Assembly: GCF_004310285.1 (NCBI RefSeq)
Contig: NZ_SISF01000034.1
Coordinates: 387,890-451,889 of the forward strand
Reading direction: 5' to 3'
Source of the DNA: Agrobacterium cavarae
Lineage (GTDB): Bacteria > Pseudomonadota > Alphaproteobacteria > Rhizobiales > Rhizobiaceae
DNA: 64,000 nt
Below are positions 1 through 13,210 of the stretch, piece by piece (positions within the stretch are counted from its first letter, which is position 1; each line of letters opens with the position of its first letter). A program made the position numbers and the translations under genes. The notes under the pieces were generated by a model. That model saw only the letters and a list, made by a program, of their open reading frames with translations. It was not told where the DNA came from and did not search any database.

Positions 1-44
1 TTTCGGCCCGCTTTGAGAAACGGCGTGGTCGACCGGATGACAAG

Positions 45-89
45 CAAATGACGCAGGTTGAACAAAAAACTGTTTACCTGCGTCATTTG
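45..89. repeat. Long inverted repeat (hairpin) upstream of the glycine riboswitch
   Basis: Two perfect 14-base arms (45-58 and 76-89) flank a 17-base spacer, and an inner 4-bp stem (61-64 with 71-74) extends the fold. No T-run follows on either strand, so it is not a typical intrinsic terminator. It could be the 3' end hairpin of the gene to the left, an operator, or a processed repeat. It lies about 45 bases before the first aptamer. The inverted repeat is certain; its function is unknown. Confidence 0.6.
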
Positions 90-129
90 GTCCTTGCCAA
101 TCTGAGAGCTTCACAGATAATGAGCTTAC

Positions 130-300
130 ATACCGTTGGGAGAAACCGCTTCGATGCGGTGCCGAAGGAGCAACCGCCCCGGAAACTCTCAGGCAAAAGG
201 ACCAACGGTCGAACGGAACTCTGGAGAGAAGCCTCCTTGCACTTATAAGGGCAGGCTCGCCGAAGGGATAACAATCTCAGGCGACAAGGACAGAGGGGGC
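130..300 (+). promoter_or_regulatory. Tandem glycine riboswitch (gcvT motif)
   Basis: Two aptamer-like modules lie back to back. The first (about 132-228) carries the conserved elements CCGAAGGAGCAA near 162, CTCAGGCAAAAGGACC near 187 and CTCTGGAGAG near 220. The second (about 229-300) has CGCCGAAGGG near 259 and CTCAGGCGACAAGGAC near 276. This is the known architecture of glycine-binding tandem riboswitches, which usually turn on gcv operons when glycine is high. It ends about 70 bases before the gcvT start, as expected for control of gcvTHP. The expression platform (terminator or RBS sequestering) was not resolved by eye. Confidence 0.93.
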
Positions 301-369
301 TCTTGAACCCGACGCTCGCAGAGTGTCACGAACATGAGCCCGCGCGAACGCGCTACCCCGGAGGCATCC

Positions 370-1509
370 TTGGCCGATACAGCCGAGCTGAAAGTCACCC
401 CACTCCATTCCCTGCATCTCTCCCTCGGTGCCCGCATGGTGCCCTTTGCGGGCTACGACATGCCTGTGCAATATCCGGCGGGCGTTCTGAAGGAACATCT
501 TCATACCCGTGCGTCGGCCGGTCTCTTCGATGTCTCCCACATGGGCCAGGTTATCTTGAAGGCCAAGTCCGGCAAGGTGGACGATGCCGCCCTTGCTTTG
601 GAAAAGCTGGTGCCGGTCGATATCCTCAGCCTCAAAGCTGGTCGCCAGCGCTACGGCTTCTTCACCGATGAGAATGGCTGCATCCTCGACGACCTGATGA
701 TCACCAATCTCGGCGACCATCTGTTCGTTGTCGTCAATGCTTCCTGCAAGGATGCCGATCTCGCGCATATGAAGGCGCATCTTTCTGACAGCTGCGAGAT
801 CACGTTGCTTGACGATCGGGCGCTAATCGCGCTTCAGGGTCCGCGTGCAGAGGCTGTTCTCGCGGAACTCTGGGCGGGCGTCTCCGACATGAAGTTCATG
901 GATGTGCGCGAAATTCCGCTGCATGACGTTCCCTGCATCGTGTCGCGCTCCGGTTACTCGGGTGAGGACGGTTTCGAAATCTCCGTTCCGGCCGACAAGG
1001 CCGAGGAGCTTGCCAAAGCCCTGCTCGAACATCCCGATTGCGAAGCCATCGGCCTTGGTGCGCGCGACAGTCTTCGGCTCGAAGCCGGTCTCTGCCTCTA
1101 TGGTAACGACATCGACACCACGACATCGCCGATCGAAGCATCGTTGGAATGGGCCATCCAGAAGGCGCGTCGTGCCGGCGGAGACCGCGAAGGCGGCTTT
1201 CCAGGTGCCGATCGCATTCTTGGCGAACTTGGCAATGGCACGAGCCGTCGCCGCGTCGGTCTGAAGCCCGAAGGCAAGGCGCCGGTGCGCGGTCATTCCA
1301 AGCTGTTTGCCGATGCCGAAGGCAAGACCGAGATCGGTGAGGTTACCTCTGGCGGCTTCGGCCCCACTGTGGAAGGCCCCGTTGCCATGGGCTACGTGCC
1401 CACCGACTACACGACACCTGGAACGGCGATCTTCGCCGAGGTGCGCGGTAAGTACCTTCCGGTCACCGTCGCTGCCCTGCCCTTCATCACACCCACCTAT
1501 AAGCGCTAA
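370..1509 (+). CDS. gcvT: Aminomethyltransferase, glycine cleavage T protein
   Basis: T protein releases ammonia from the aminomethyl group carried on the H-protein lipoyl arm and passes the one-carbon unit to tetrahydrofolate. The sequence is full length (about 379 residues) with the N-terminal segment HSLHLSLGARMVPFAGYDMP, then GLFDVSHMGQ and the C-terminal domain with GEVTSGGFGPT. The chosen start is TTG at 370, because GGAGG lies 5 bases before it and the protein then begins (M)ADTAELK; an upstream ATG at 334 in the same frame would add 12 residues with a poorer ribosome site. It is the first gene of gcvT-gcvH-gcvP (16 bases to gcvH), downstream of the glycine riboswitch. Confidence 0.95.
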   Translation: MADTAELKVTPLHSLHLSLGARMVPFAGYDMPVQYPAGVLKEHLHTRASAGLFDVSHMGQVILKAKSGKVDDAALALEKLVPVDILSLKAGRQRYGFFTDENGCILDDLMITNLGDHLFVVVNASCKDADLAHMKAHLSDSCEITLLDDRALIALQGPRAEAVLAELWAGVSDMKFMDVREIPLHDVPCIVSRSGYSGEDGFEISVPADKAEELAKALLEHPDCEAIGLGARDSLRLEAGLCLYGNDIDTTTSPIEASLEWAIQKARRAGGDREGGFPGADRILGELGNGTSRRRVGLKPEGKAPVRGHSKLFADAEGKTEIGEVTSGGFGPTVEGPVAMGYVPTDYTTPGTAIFAEVRGKYLPVTVAALPFITPTYKR

Positions 1510-1524
1510 TCTGCGGAGAAACCC

Positions 1525-1886
1525 ATGCTGAAATTTACCCAGGAACACGAGTGGCTGAAGATCGAAGGCGATGTCGCCACCGTCGGGATTACCACGCACG
1601 CCGCAGAACAACTCGGCGATCTGGTTTTCGTTGAACTGCCGGACGTCGGCGCGACTTTCTCCAAGAACGGCGAAGCCGCAACCGTTGAAAGCGTCAAGGC
1701 CGCGTCGGATGTCTATTGTCCGCTGGACGGCGAGATCGTCGAGATCAACCAGGCGATCGTCGACGATCCGTCGCTGGTCAACTCCGACCCGCAGGGTGCC
1801 GGTTGGTTCTTCAAGCTGAAGCTTTCCAACGCCGCCGATGCCGATGCGCTGCTGGATGAAGCCGCCTATAAGGAGCTGGTCGCGTA

Positions 1887-1887
<1 letters not shown>
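1525..1887 (+). CDS. gcvH: Glycine cleavage system H protein
   Basis: H protein is the lipoylated shuttle of the glycine cleavage complex, carrying the aminomethyl intermediate from P to T protein and electrons to dihydrolipoyl dehydrogenase. At 120 residues it has the usual size. The lipoyl-lysine context ESVKAASDVYCP places the modified lysine at residue 58. ATG at 1525 follows a good GGAGA site. The stop codon overlaps the gcvP start by one base (TAATG), consistent with translational coupling. No lpd-like L protein is seen nearby, so that subunit must be encoded elsewhere. Confidence 0.97.
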
Positions 1888-4751
<2,864 letters not shown>

Positions 4752-4762
4752 AATCCACTGAC

Positions 4763-4790
4763 GAAGCCCGGAGCGATCCGGGCTTCTTTC
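4763..4790 (+). terminator. Intrinsic terminator of gcvTHP
   Basis: Perfect 10-bp arms (4763-4772 and 4777-4786) around a GCGA tetraloop, starting 12 bases after the gcvP stop. The following T-run is short and interrupted. Confidence 0.85.
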
Positions 4791-4915
4791 GTTAGAGCCC
4801 GCCATGATTCACGATTTGATAGCCGTCGTTTCAACATGTCCGGCAGAGCCGTTGTGCGGATCACGCCAAAGGCCGTATAGAAGCAGTCGACATCTGTTTC
4901 TTTAAAAATTTGGCT

Positions 4916-6052
4916 ATGCTCTCTCCTATCGCCACATCGCTCAGCATTGTCTTCGTCAGCCTGTTCTTCGGCACTGCCCTGCTCGTGGCATGGCGGCGTT
5001 TTGGGGTGCAGTTCCACGCCGTGTTCTGGGCTTTGTCCTTCATGTTTTCGGCGGTCGGGCATGGTGTCCGGGTGTTTGGCGTCGTCTGGCCGGAGTATCA
5101 GAGCGTCATGGCGATGCTCGCCTGTCAGTCTTCCATCGGCAGTTTCGCGCTTCTGGCAATCGGGTTCCGTTCCCGTGCCAATCTCGATCATCGTTTGATC
5201 TCACTGCTATGGGCATTGTCTGCTGTCGCCATTGTGGTGTTCTGGAGCGAGCAGCCATTCGAGTGGCGCATGGCGTCGCGGATGATGACGTCAGCGGCCG
5301 ATGCGCTCTTCGTTGGAATGATCGTCTTCCTGCCCAGGCATGCAAAAGGGCTGTCTTCACCGGTTCGCTTGGCGCTGGCATTCTTTGGGCTCTACATCCT
5401 GTCGGTCGGCATTGCGGCTTGGATGGCCAGACCGAATGGTGAAATAGCCGAGGCGTCTTTCATCATTGTCCTGTCGCTCGGCACGCCGACGGGCATGATG
5501 GCGACGGGGATCTTGACGCTTTTCATCCTGGCGGCGGATCTTGCCGGAGAGCTGCAGAAGCAAGCGCAGTATGACTACCTGTCCGATCTGCTCAACCGCC
5601 GGGGCTTTGAGGAGCGGCTCGCTTCCCAGCGCTTGGCATCGAATGAAACCGGCTTTATCGTCGCGACCGATCTCGATCGTTTCAAATCCATCAATGACAG
5701 GCTTGGTCATGCAGCCGGCGACGAGGTCATCCGTCGCTTTGCCCGTCATCTGCAGGCCGCGGCAGGCAATCACGATCTTACTGGCAGAATGGGTGGTGAG
5801 GAGTTCGCGCTTTTCATCGCCTCCAGCGACGGGAGAGATGCGCTCGAGCGCGTTGAGCGCCTGCGCATGGGCGTGTCCTCTCTTTACCCAGACATTGATG
5901 TAGATAACCCGGTGACGGCGAGCTTTGGTGTCGTGCGGCTAAAGCCAGAGGAAAGCTTTCACCAGGCTTATGCACGCGCAGACGCAGCACTCTATGCATC
6001 GAAAGGTGCGGGCAGAAATACCACGGTCGCGGATCTCGACGAAGCCGCCTAA
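4916..6052 (+). CDS. Membrane-bound diguanylate cyclase (GGDEF)
   Basis: Predicted to make cyclic di-GMP from two GTP at the inner membrane. The first about 205 residues form some six hydrophobic segments with no recognised sensor family; a GGDEF domain follows (DLLNRRGFEERL, then the active-site motif GGEEF). The residues at the usual inhibitory RxxD site, five residues before GGEEF, read GNHD, so product feedback inhibition may be lost. No EAL domain is present. ATG at 4916 is chosen; a TTG two codons earlier is possible, and neither has a strong ribosome site. It stands alone between the gcv terminator and a convergent gene. Confidence 0.88.
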   Translation: MLSPIATSLSIVFVSLFFGTALLVAWRRFGVQFHAVFWALSFMFSAVGHGVRVFGVVWPEYQSVMAMLACQSSIGSFALLAIGFRSRANLDHRLISLLWALSAVAIVVFWSEQPFEWRMASRMMTSAADALFVGMIVFLPRHAKGLSSPVRLALAFFGLYILSVGIAAWMARPNGEIAEASFIIVLSLGTPTGMMATGILTLFILAADLAGELQKQAQYDYLSDLLNRRGFEERLASQRLASNETGFIVATDLDRFKSINDRLGHAAGDEVIRRFARHLQAAAGNHDLTGRMGGEEFALFIASSDGRDALERVERLRMGVSSLYPDIDVDNPVTASFGVVRLKPEESFHQAYARADAALYASKGAGRNTTVADLDEAA

Positions 6053-6087
6053 ACTCTCGCTATCCTGTAGCATGTTCGCGCCGTACT

Positions 6088-6588
6088 TTATCGCGTCAGC
6101 CTGATGTCCGCAGTGGTGACGGTAGGCCCATTGGCGCCGTCCTTGTCCGTCGTGCGCAGCCTCAAGCCGTCGCGCCCAAGCTTGCTGATGGTCATGCCTG
6201 CCACGCGATCGCCGTTGATGTCTCGGTTCCAGCGGACAGTCAGGTTGATATTGTCGCCTCGACGGCTACCGCTGAGGGCAGATGGGCGCCCCGACGGGCC
6301 GATATAGTTTCCGCTGTATCCTGTGCCACGAGCCGTCAAGTCGGCGGAGATTGATCGGCGCACGACAACGAAGCCACGGCATGTGCCGTGCATCTGTAAC
6401 GATGGTCCGGATGCTGTCGTCTGGAAGGTGCAGTTGACATTGACCGGGCGAGAGCCGATGCGCGTCGTGACCGTGCCGCTGCCTTTCCAGCTTCCACCAA
6501 GCGAGGATAAAAACGCAGTTTCGTCCGCTGCAGCAGGTGTGGAGATCATTGCCGCAAAGGCAAAAAGGCAGGCTGTCTTCAGTTTCAT
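6088..6588 (-). CDS. Secreted protein of unknown function
   Basis: The 166 residues begin with a clear Sec signal peptide (MKLKTACLFAFAAMISTPAAA, cleavage likely after AAA before DE), so the mature protein of about 145 residues should be periplasmic. The mature part is rich in Ser, Thr, Gly and Arg, with two cysteines (CTF and CRG) that could form one disulfide, and looks like an all-beta domain: WKGSGTV near the start and a run of alternating hydrophobic strands to the end. I do not recognise the family. A good AGGGAG ribosome site precedes the ATG. It is monocistronic, convergent with the diguanylate cyclase. Confidence 0.75.
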   Translation of the reverse strand: MKLKTACLFAFAAMISTPAAADETAFLSSLGGSWKGSGTVTTRIGSRPVNVNCTFQTTASGPSLQMHGTCRGFVVVRRSISADLTARGTGYSGNYIGPSGRPSALSGSRRGDNINLTVRWNRDINGDRVAGMTISKLGRDGLRLRTTDKDGANGPTVTTADIRLTR

Positions 6589-6725
6589 GGTGATCGCTCC
6601 CTATCAAGGAGTGCGAACGGCGAAGACGTCCATAGAGTTCCTAATTTAGATCGTTATGGTCCATAGCAACCAATAACGTTTTCGTGCGTTTTTGGCTCGC
6701 TTCACCCCTCTCCGGAAACGCGCCG

Positions 6726-7985
6726 ATGACATTCCTCACCTCTTCTTTCCCGGGACGAGCCTCTCCTGGCCGATCCAGCGGTATCAGCGACCGCACATTA
6801 TTCGCCCTCGCCATTTTGAATTTCTTTCTGGCAGATGCGCGCGATGGGCTAGGCCCGTTCCTCGACGCGTTTCTGGCAACCAATGGCTGGTCGCCGATGC
6901 AGTTGGGGATCATTGCAACCGTTGGCGGCCTTGTTGGTCTTGCCGCAACACCACTTTGCGGTGCGCTGGTCGATGGAACCACCTGGAAGCGAGCACTCAT
7001 CGCCGTGCCGGTCATTCTGGTGACCGCGGGTGCACTTTTGACGTTGATCTTCCCGACTGAGACCATCGTCTGGGGTGGTCAGATCATGACGGCGGTTGTC
7101 GGCGCGACTGTCGGTCCAGCGCTTGCTGGTTTGACGCTCGGCCTCGTTGGAGAGAAGCTGTTCTCCAAGCAAATCTCGCGCAACGAATTCTGGAACCATG
7201 GTGGCAATTTTGCCTCCTTGTTTGCCACTTATGTCGCCGTCTCCTATTTCGGCATTCCCGGCGTCATTGGCCTGATGGTCATCACCGCCATCGGAACGCT
7301 GATTGCCATCACGGCAATCGACCCCAACCAGATCGACCACAAGGTGGCGCGTGGTCTAGGTCACGATGAGGGTGAGCCCGGGCCTTCCGGATTTGGCGTG
7401 TTGTGGCACGAGCGAGGGCTCATCCTGCTTGCCATCATTCTGCTGATCTTCCATTTCGGCAATGCCCCGATGGGTCGACTGATTGCTCAGGATTTTGCCG
7501 TCGAACTCAACTCGCCCTTCAAGACAACGGCGATCATCACGGGCGTTGCCCAGTTCGCCATGATCTTCGTGGCAGCGCTCGCCCCATGGCTGATCCGCCG
7601 CTTCGGGCTTTCTGCCGTGTTCCTGATCGCACTCGCGGCCCTACCCATACGCGGACTGCTGGCAGCGTCCTTCGAACAGTTCTGGGTCGTCTATCCGGTC
7701 CAGCTCCTGGATGGCATCGGTGCTGGCCTTCTTGGCATTGCAACGCCGGTTGCTGTGGAGCGAATATTGAAGGGCACCGGACGCTTCAATGTTGGCCTAG
7801 CAAGCGTGATGACTGTTCAGGGTATCGGTGCGTCGCTCAGCAACGGTGTGGCCGGATGGCTGACGACTGAGGGCGGGTTTGCGCTCTCGCATCTTGTCGG
7901 CGGTGGTGTCGCGGCAATTGCCATTCTGCTCTTTATTTTCTACCGACGAGACATCGTCCCCGATAATGAGCCCGAGGACGCCTGA
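6726..7985 (+). CDS. MFS transporter
   Basis: About 419 residues with roughly 12 membrane segments and a cytoplasmic central loop near residues 210-235 (HKVARGLGHDEGEPGP), the layout of the major facilitator superfamily. The N-terminal half has FFLADARDGLGPFLDAFL in the first segment and a GALVDGTTWKR loop between helices 2 and 3 that resembles the MFS A motif. The substrate cannot be inferred. ATG 6726 is preferred (GGA nine bases upstream); a GTG at 6684 would add 14 residues. It ends at a bidirectional terminator shared with the convergent fpr gene. Confidence 0.85.
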   Translation: MTFLTSSFPGRASPGRSSGISDRTLFALAILNFFLADARDGLGPFLDAFLATNGWSPMQLGIIATVGGLVGLAATPLCGALVDGTTWKRALIAVPVILVTAGALLTLIFPTETIVWGGQIMTAVVGATVGPALAGLTLGLVGEKLFSKQISRNEFWNHGGNFASLFATYVAVSYFGIPGVIGLMVITAIGTLIAITAIDPNQIDHKVARGLGHDEGEPGPSGFGVLWHERGLILLAIILLIFHFGNAPMGRLIAQDFAVELNSPFKTTAIITGVAQFAMIFVAALAPWLIRRFGLSAVFLIALAALPIRGLLAASFEQFWVVYPVQLLDGIGAGLLGIATPVAVERILKGTGRFNVGLASVMTVQGIGASLSNGVAGWLTTEGGFALSHLVGGGVAAIAILLFIFYRRDIVPDNEPEDA

Positions 7986-8006
7986 GTCCAGACAGCGCTG
8001 AAACCA

Positions 8007-8033
8007 AAAAAGGAGGCACGGGGCCTCCTTTTT
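8007..8033. terminator. Bidirectional terminator between the MFS gene and fpr
   Basis: Perfect 11-bp arms (8007-8017 and 8023-8033) with an A-tract on one side and a T-tract on the other, lying between two convergent genes, so it can serve both. Confidence 0.9.
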
Positions 8034-8053
8034 CTCTAGATTTCAAAACGGTA

Positions 8054-8866
8054 TCAGCCGACGAAGGCACGCTCGATGACGAATTCAGCGGGCTTGTTGT
8101 TGGCGCCTTCGGTCAGGCCAGCCTTCTCCAGAAGCTCCTTGGTGTCTTTCAGCATGGCCGACGAGCCGCAGATCATTCCGCGGTCAATCGCCGGATCGAG
8201 AGCTGGAACACCAAGGTCGGCGAACATCTTTCCATTTGCAATCAGATCGGTGATACGGCCCTTGAAGGGATATTCCTCACGCGTCACCGTCGCATAATGC
8301 TTGAGCTTGTCGCCGGCAATCTCGCTCAGGAACTCATGGTTCTTGATCTCTTCCACAAGGTCGAAGCCATATTTCAGTTCGGCGACATCGCGGCAGGTGT
8401 GGGTGAGGATCACTTCCTCGAATTTTTCGTAGGTCTCAGGGTCGCGAATGAGGCTTGCGAAAGGCGCAATGCCCGTGCCGGTCGAGAACATGTAGAGGCG
8501 CTTGCCAGGGGTCAGTGCGTCAAGGACCAGCGTCCCTGTCGGCTTCTTGCGCATCAGCACGGTATCGCCGGGCTTGATCGCCTGCAGGTGGGAGGTGAGC
8601 GGCCCATCCGGCACCTTGATGGAGAAGAATTCAAGCTCTTCATCCCAGGCCGGGCTGGCGATCGAATAAGCGCGATAAATCGGCTTGTCGCCAACCATCA
8701 GCCCGATCATCGCGAACTCTCCAGAGCGGAAGCGGAAGCCAGCCGGGCGCGTCATACGGAAGCGGAACAGGTGGTCGGTGTAATGCTCAACCGAAAGAAC
8801 CGTTTCGGCGTAGACGCCGTCCGGGATCTTGACCGCAAATTCTTCCGTTTTGGCAGGAGCGTTCAT
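8054..8866 (-). CDS. fpr: Ferredoxin/flavodoxin-NADP+ reductase
   Basis: FAD enzyme that moves electrons between NADPH and ferredoxin or flavodoxin. About 270 residues: an N-terminal FAD-binding barrel with RAYSIASPAWDEELEFF, then the NADP domain with FSTGTGIAPFASLIRDPETY, and a C-terminal end in VIERAFVG. ATG 8866 follows GGAAGAAG; upstream in-frame ATGs (8881, 8896) give no conserved sequence. It is separated from the sulfite reductase operon by about 145 bases but lies downstream on the same strand, and could supply its electrons. Confidence 0.93.
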   Translation of the reverse strand: MNAPAKTEEFAVKIPDGVYAETVLSVEHYTDHLFRFRMTRPAGFRFRSGEFAMIGLMVGDKPIYRAYSIASPAWDEELEFFSIKVPDGPLTSHLQAIKPGDTVLMRKKPTGTLVLDALTPGKRLYMFSTGTGIAPFASLIRDPETYEKFEEVILTHTCRDVAELKYGFDLVEEIKNHEFLSEIAGDKLKHYATVTREEYPFKGRITDLIANGKMFADLGVPALDPAIDRGMICGSSAMLKDTKELLEKAGLTEGANNKPAEFVIERAFVG

Positions 8867-9011
8867 TCTTCTTCCGTCCATTTCACAAAAAGCCATACAT
8901 TCTTGAGGCGGGGAAATACACCATCCGCACTGCCTTTTGAAGGTACAGGAACGTCATTGGAGCTATGCAGGTAGAAATATGTATCAATAACTCATGTTTC
9001 GGCGCAAGACA

Positions 9012-9524
9012 TCAAACTGCAGCACGGCGCCGCCAGCTATAGGTCTCACCCTCCGCAGCAGGTTTGGCCGTCGGCTGGTAATAGACATCGATGCCCGGCA
9101 AGCGGTTTTCCGACAGGCGGCGGATCGCCGTCTCGTTCGTGACTGCGAAGCTGGTGAAACCGGTTCTCAGCATCAATGGCACCTGGTCGATCAAGACGTC
9201 ACCGACAGCCCGCAACTCGCCCTGGTAGTTCAAGCGCGTGCGCAGGAGCGACGCATGGCTGAAGCCTCGCCCGTCGTTGAAGGCGGGGAAGCTGACGGCA
9301 ACAAGCGCGATGCGATCAATAAAGGGGGCCAGTTTCGTCACATCATCCGCTGGCGTGATGAGAACGCCAAGACCGACATCATTGCTCTCAGCTGCTCGCG
9401 TCAAAAAGGCATCGAGCGACAGGACCATATTCTGCCCCTCGCCCGCCTTGACTTCGTCGGTCTCGATGATCCAAGGGTCGTTTTCAACGAAGCCTTGTTC
9501 GCTCCAGATTTTCGTCATTTCCAT
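9012..9524 (-). CDS. DUF934 family protein (sulfur/nitrite reduction accessory)
   Basis: About 170 residues of the DUF934 family, typically encoded next to CysI/NirA-type reductases in proteobacteria and thought to be an accessory factor; the biochemical role is unknown. Seen here: IDRIALVAVSFPAFNDGRGFSHASLLR and a C-terminal FAVTNETAIRRL segment typical of the family. The gene overlaps the end of cysI by a few bases when ATG 9524 is used; ATG 9518 is also possible and has better spacing to GAGG. It is the last gene of the cysG-DUF2849-cysI-DUF934 operon. Confidence 0.85.
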   Translation of the reverse strand: MEMTKIWSEQGFVENDPWIIETDEVKAGEGQNMVLSLDAFLTRAAESNDVGLGVLITPADDVTKLAPFIDRIALVAVSFPAFNDGRGFSHASLLRTRLNYQGELRAVGDVLIDQVPLMLRTGFTSFAVTNETAIRRLSENRLPGIDVYYQPTAKPAAEGETYSWRRRAAV

Positions 9525-9529
9525 AGTCC

Positions 9530-11200
<1,671 letters not shown>

Positions 11201-11208
11201 GATCTTCC

Positions 11209-11523
11209 TCAGACTGCGATAAATGCTGCGTCAGCAGGCTTGTAGCCTGTGGCGTATTCGATGGTGGGGCCTGCCGCACGGATGCGTTCGCGCAGACGCG
11301 TCGGCCACAGGCGGCCATCCTCTTCGGCCACGTCGATGATGTTGACGTCCACGACCTTGTTGGCGGAGAAATCACGCTTGCCGATTTCTTCCAGCGAAGC
11401 GACGGCTTCCGCATGACGCGCGACAAGCGACGACTGCAGATCCTCGTTCCATTGTCCGTTCGCGTCGAGCCAGACAGCAATGCCATCGCTCAGACGATTG
11501 GCGGTCAGTACCTTATCAACCAT
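11209..11523 (-). CDS. DUF2849 family protein
   Basis: About 104 residues with the DUF2849 features VLTANRLSDGIAVWLDANGQW near the N-terminus and a C-terminal GPTIEYATGYK. The family is found almost only between cysG and cysI genes in Alphaproteobacteria; function unknown, inferred to support sulfite reduction. The start at ATG 11523 is favoured because AGGAG lies 7 bases upstream; ATG 11529 is too close to that site. It overlaps the 3' end of cysG by 8 bases and ends 8 bases before cysI. Confidence 0.87.
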   Translation of the reverse strand: MVDKVLTANRLSDGIAVWLDANGQWNEDLQSSLVARHAEAVASLEEIGKRDFSANKVVDVNIIDVAEEDGRLWPTRLRERIRAAGPTIEYATGYKPADAAFIAV

Positions 11524-12976
11524 TTGCATACTCCTGTCCGATCGGGGCGCTGAGCGGCGAAACCGCCAGCGCTTCGGACCTTTCGAAATTCGCACCGGCG
11601 ACCGCATCGCCGATGATCACCATGACCGGACCGGTCAACTCATCGCGATGCTCAAGATCCGGCAAATCCTTCAACGTGCCGTGCATCAGGCGGCGATAGC
11701 TGCGGCTGGCATTCTCGATGACGGCAACCGTCGTGTCGGCATTCAGGCCAGCACTCATCAGTCTTGTTGCCACCGACGCCGCGACGCTACGGCCCATATA
11801 GACGGCAATGGTCGCACCTGAGACCGCAAGACGCGCCCAGTCCGGCAGGATATCGCCTGCAAGATCATGGCCCGTGGTAAAGATCAGCGACGATGCGACG
11901 CCGCGCAGTGTCAAAGGCAACTCGAAGTCAGCTGCCGCGGCAAAGGCCGAGGTGATGCCAGGCACGATCTCATACCCGATGCCCGCTTCGCGCAGTGCCG
12001 CCATTTCTTCGGCCGCGCGGCCATAGACCAGTGGATCGCCGGATTTCAGACGAACGACGCGCTTGCCTTCCTGGCCGAGAGACACCAACAGCTTGTTGAT
12101 GTCTTCCTGCGACTTGGAATGACAGCCCTTGCGCTTGCCGACCGAGAGGCGCTCCGCGTCCCTACGGCCCATATTGACGATCTCCTGCGGCACAAGCGCA
12201 TCGTAGACGATCACATCCGCCTGCATCAGAACGCGTTGCGCCCGCAGCGTCAGCAGATCTTCCGCACCCGGCCCAGCACCCACCAGCCAGACATAGCCTT
12301 CCGGGCTTTCAGGCGAGAGAAGAAGCTTCTCGGCTGCGGCGTGAGCGGCATCGACGTCGTTCAGTGCGACAGCATCTGCCACGCTGCCGGAGAAGAAGCG
12401 ACGCCAGAAGTTGCGGCGGAGCGCACCCTTCGGAATGCTGGCCTCGGCGGCATCGCGATATTCCACCGCGAGGCGGGCAAGACGACCGAGCGACGGCGCC
12501 AGCATCTGATCGATGCGTGCACGAACAATCTGGCCGAGCACAGGTCCCGCACCTTCCGTGCAGATGGCGACGGCAAGAGGTGCGCGCGATACGAGGCCCG
12601 GCGTGTAGAAATCGCAGTAACCCGGCTGGTCGACGGCGTTGGCGGGGATGGACTTTGCGCGCGCCGCATCCACGATCTGACGGTCGAGCGCTTCATCGCC
12701 AGTGGCAGCAAAGACTAGCGTCATGCCCTCCACCTGATGCACTGCGAAGGCTTCTGCGACCACCTTGATCTGCTCTTTGTCGAGGAAGGCCGCGTAGTCG
12801 GACTGTGGATCGTCTGAGAAGGCAACGATCAGCGCATTGGTATTTGAAAGAAGCCGCGCCTTGGCGTAAGCCTCATCGCCATTGCCGAAGACAGCAACGT
12901 ACTTACCCTCCACCTTGAAGAAGGCGGGGAAGGTCGTCAGACGGTTTTCGGTGCGGGAAGCGGTTGTCTCAAACAT
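11516..12976 (-). CDS. cysG: Siroheme synthase
   Basis: Multifunctional enzyme converting uroporphyrinogen III to siroheme, the cofactor of the downstream reductase. The 486 residues have the N-terminal precorrin-2 dehydrogenase/ferrochelatase domain (VAVFGNGDEAYAKARLL, NAD site near residue 25) and the C-terminal uroporphyrinogen-III methyltransferase domain (VWLVGAGPGAEDLLTLRA, then YGRAAEE and VPGITSAFAAAA). ATG 12976 gives the family N-terminus; the open frame extends 43 codons further upstream without similarity. First gene of the cys operon, divergent from the deaminase gene. Confidence 0.93.
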   Translation of the reverse strand: MFETTASRTENRLTTFPAFFKVEGKYVAVFGNGDEAYAKARLLSNTNALIVAFSDDPQSDYAAFLDKEQIKVVAEAFAVHQVEGMTLVFAATGDEALDRQIVDAARAKSIPANAVDQPGYCDFYTPGLVSRAPLAVAICTEGAGPVLGQIVRARIDQMLAPSLGRLARLAVEYRDAAEASIPKGALRRNFWRRFFSGSVADAVALNDVDAAHAAAEKLLLSPESPEGYVWLVGAGPGAEDLLTLRAQRVLMQADVIVYDALVPQEIVNMGRRDAERLSVGKRKGCHSKSQEDINKLLVSLGQEGKRVVRLKSGDPLVYGRAAEEMAALREAGIGYEIVPGITSAFAAAADFELPLTLRGVASSLIFTTGHDLAGDILPDWARLAVSGATIAVYMGRSVAASVATRLMSAGLNADTTVAVIENASRSYRRLMHGTLKDLPDLEHRDELTGPVMVIIGDAVAGANFERSEALAVSPLSAPIGQEYANG

Positions 12977-13210
12977 GGTCGCAATATCGCCGATCGATGA
13001 AAAAGGTTGAAGGCACGAAAATTCCAACATCATAATGCCGTAGATTATTATTTCTCGGCAAGCGACGTTTTTGAGGAAAAGCAACCGTAGGGACCAAGCG
13101 GCCACACCGTGCCTAAAGGATGGTATTTTCTATCAAAATTCTATATTTCTCCGTTGTTTCCGGCTGAAACCGGCCAGGAACCTCACTGCCACAGAATAAG
13201 GGTGCATATC

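Noticed and set aside
823..1611. Long minus-strand open frames across gcvT, gcvP and other high-GC genes
   Set aside because: They are mirror frames of strongly coding genes, lack ribosome sites and show repetitive Arg/Gly/Asp composition typical of antisense frames.
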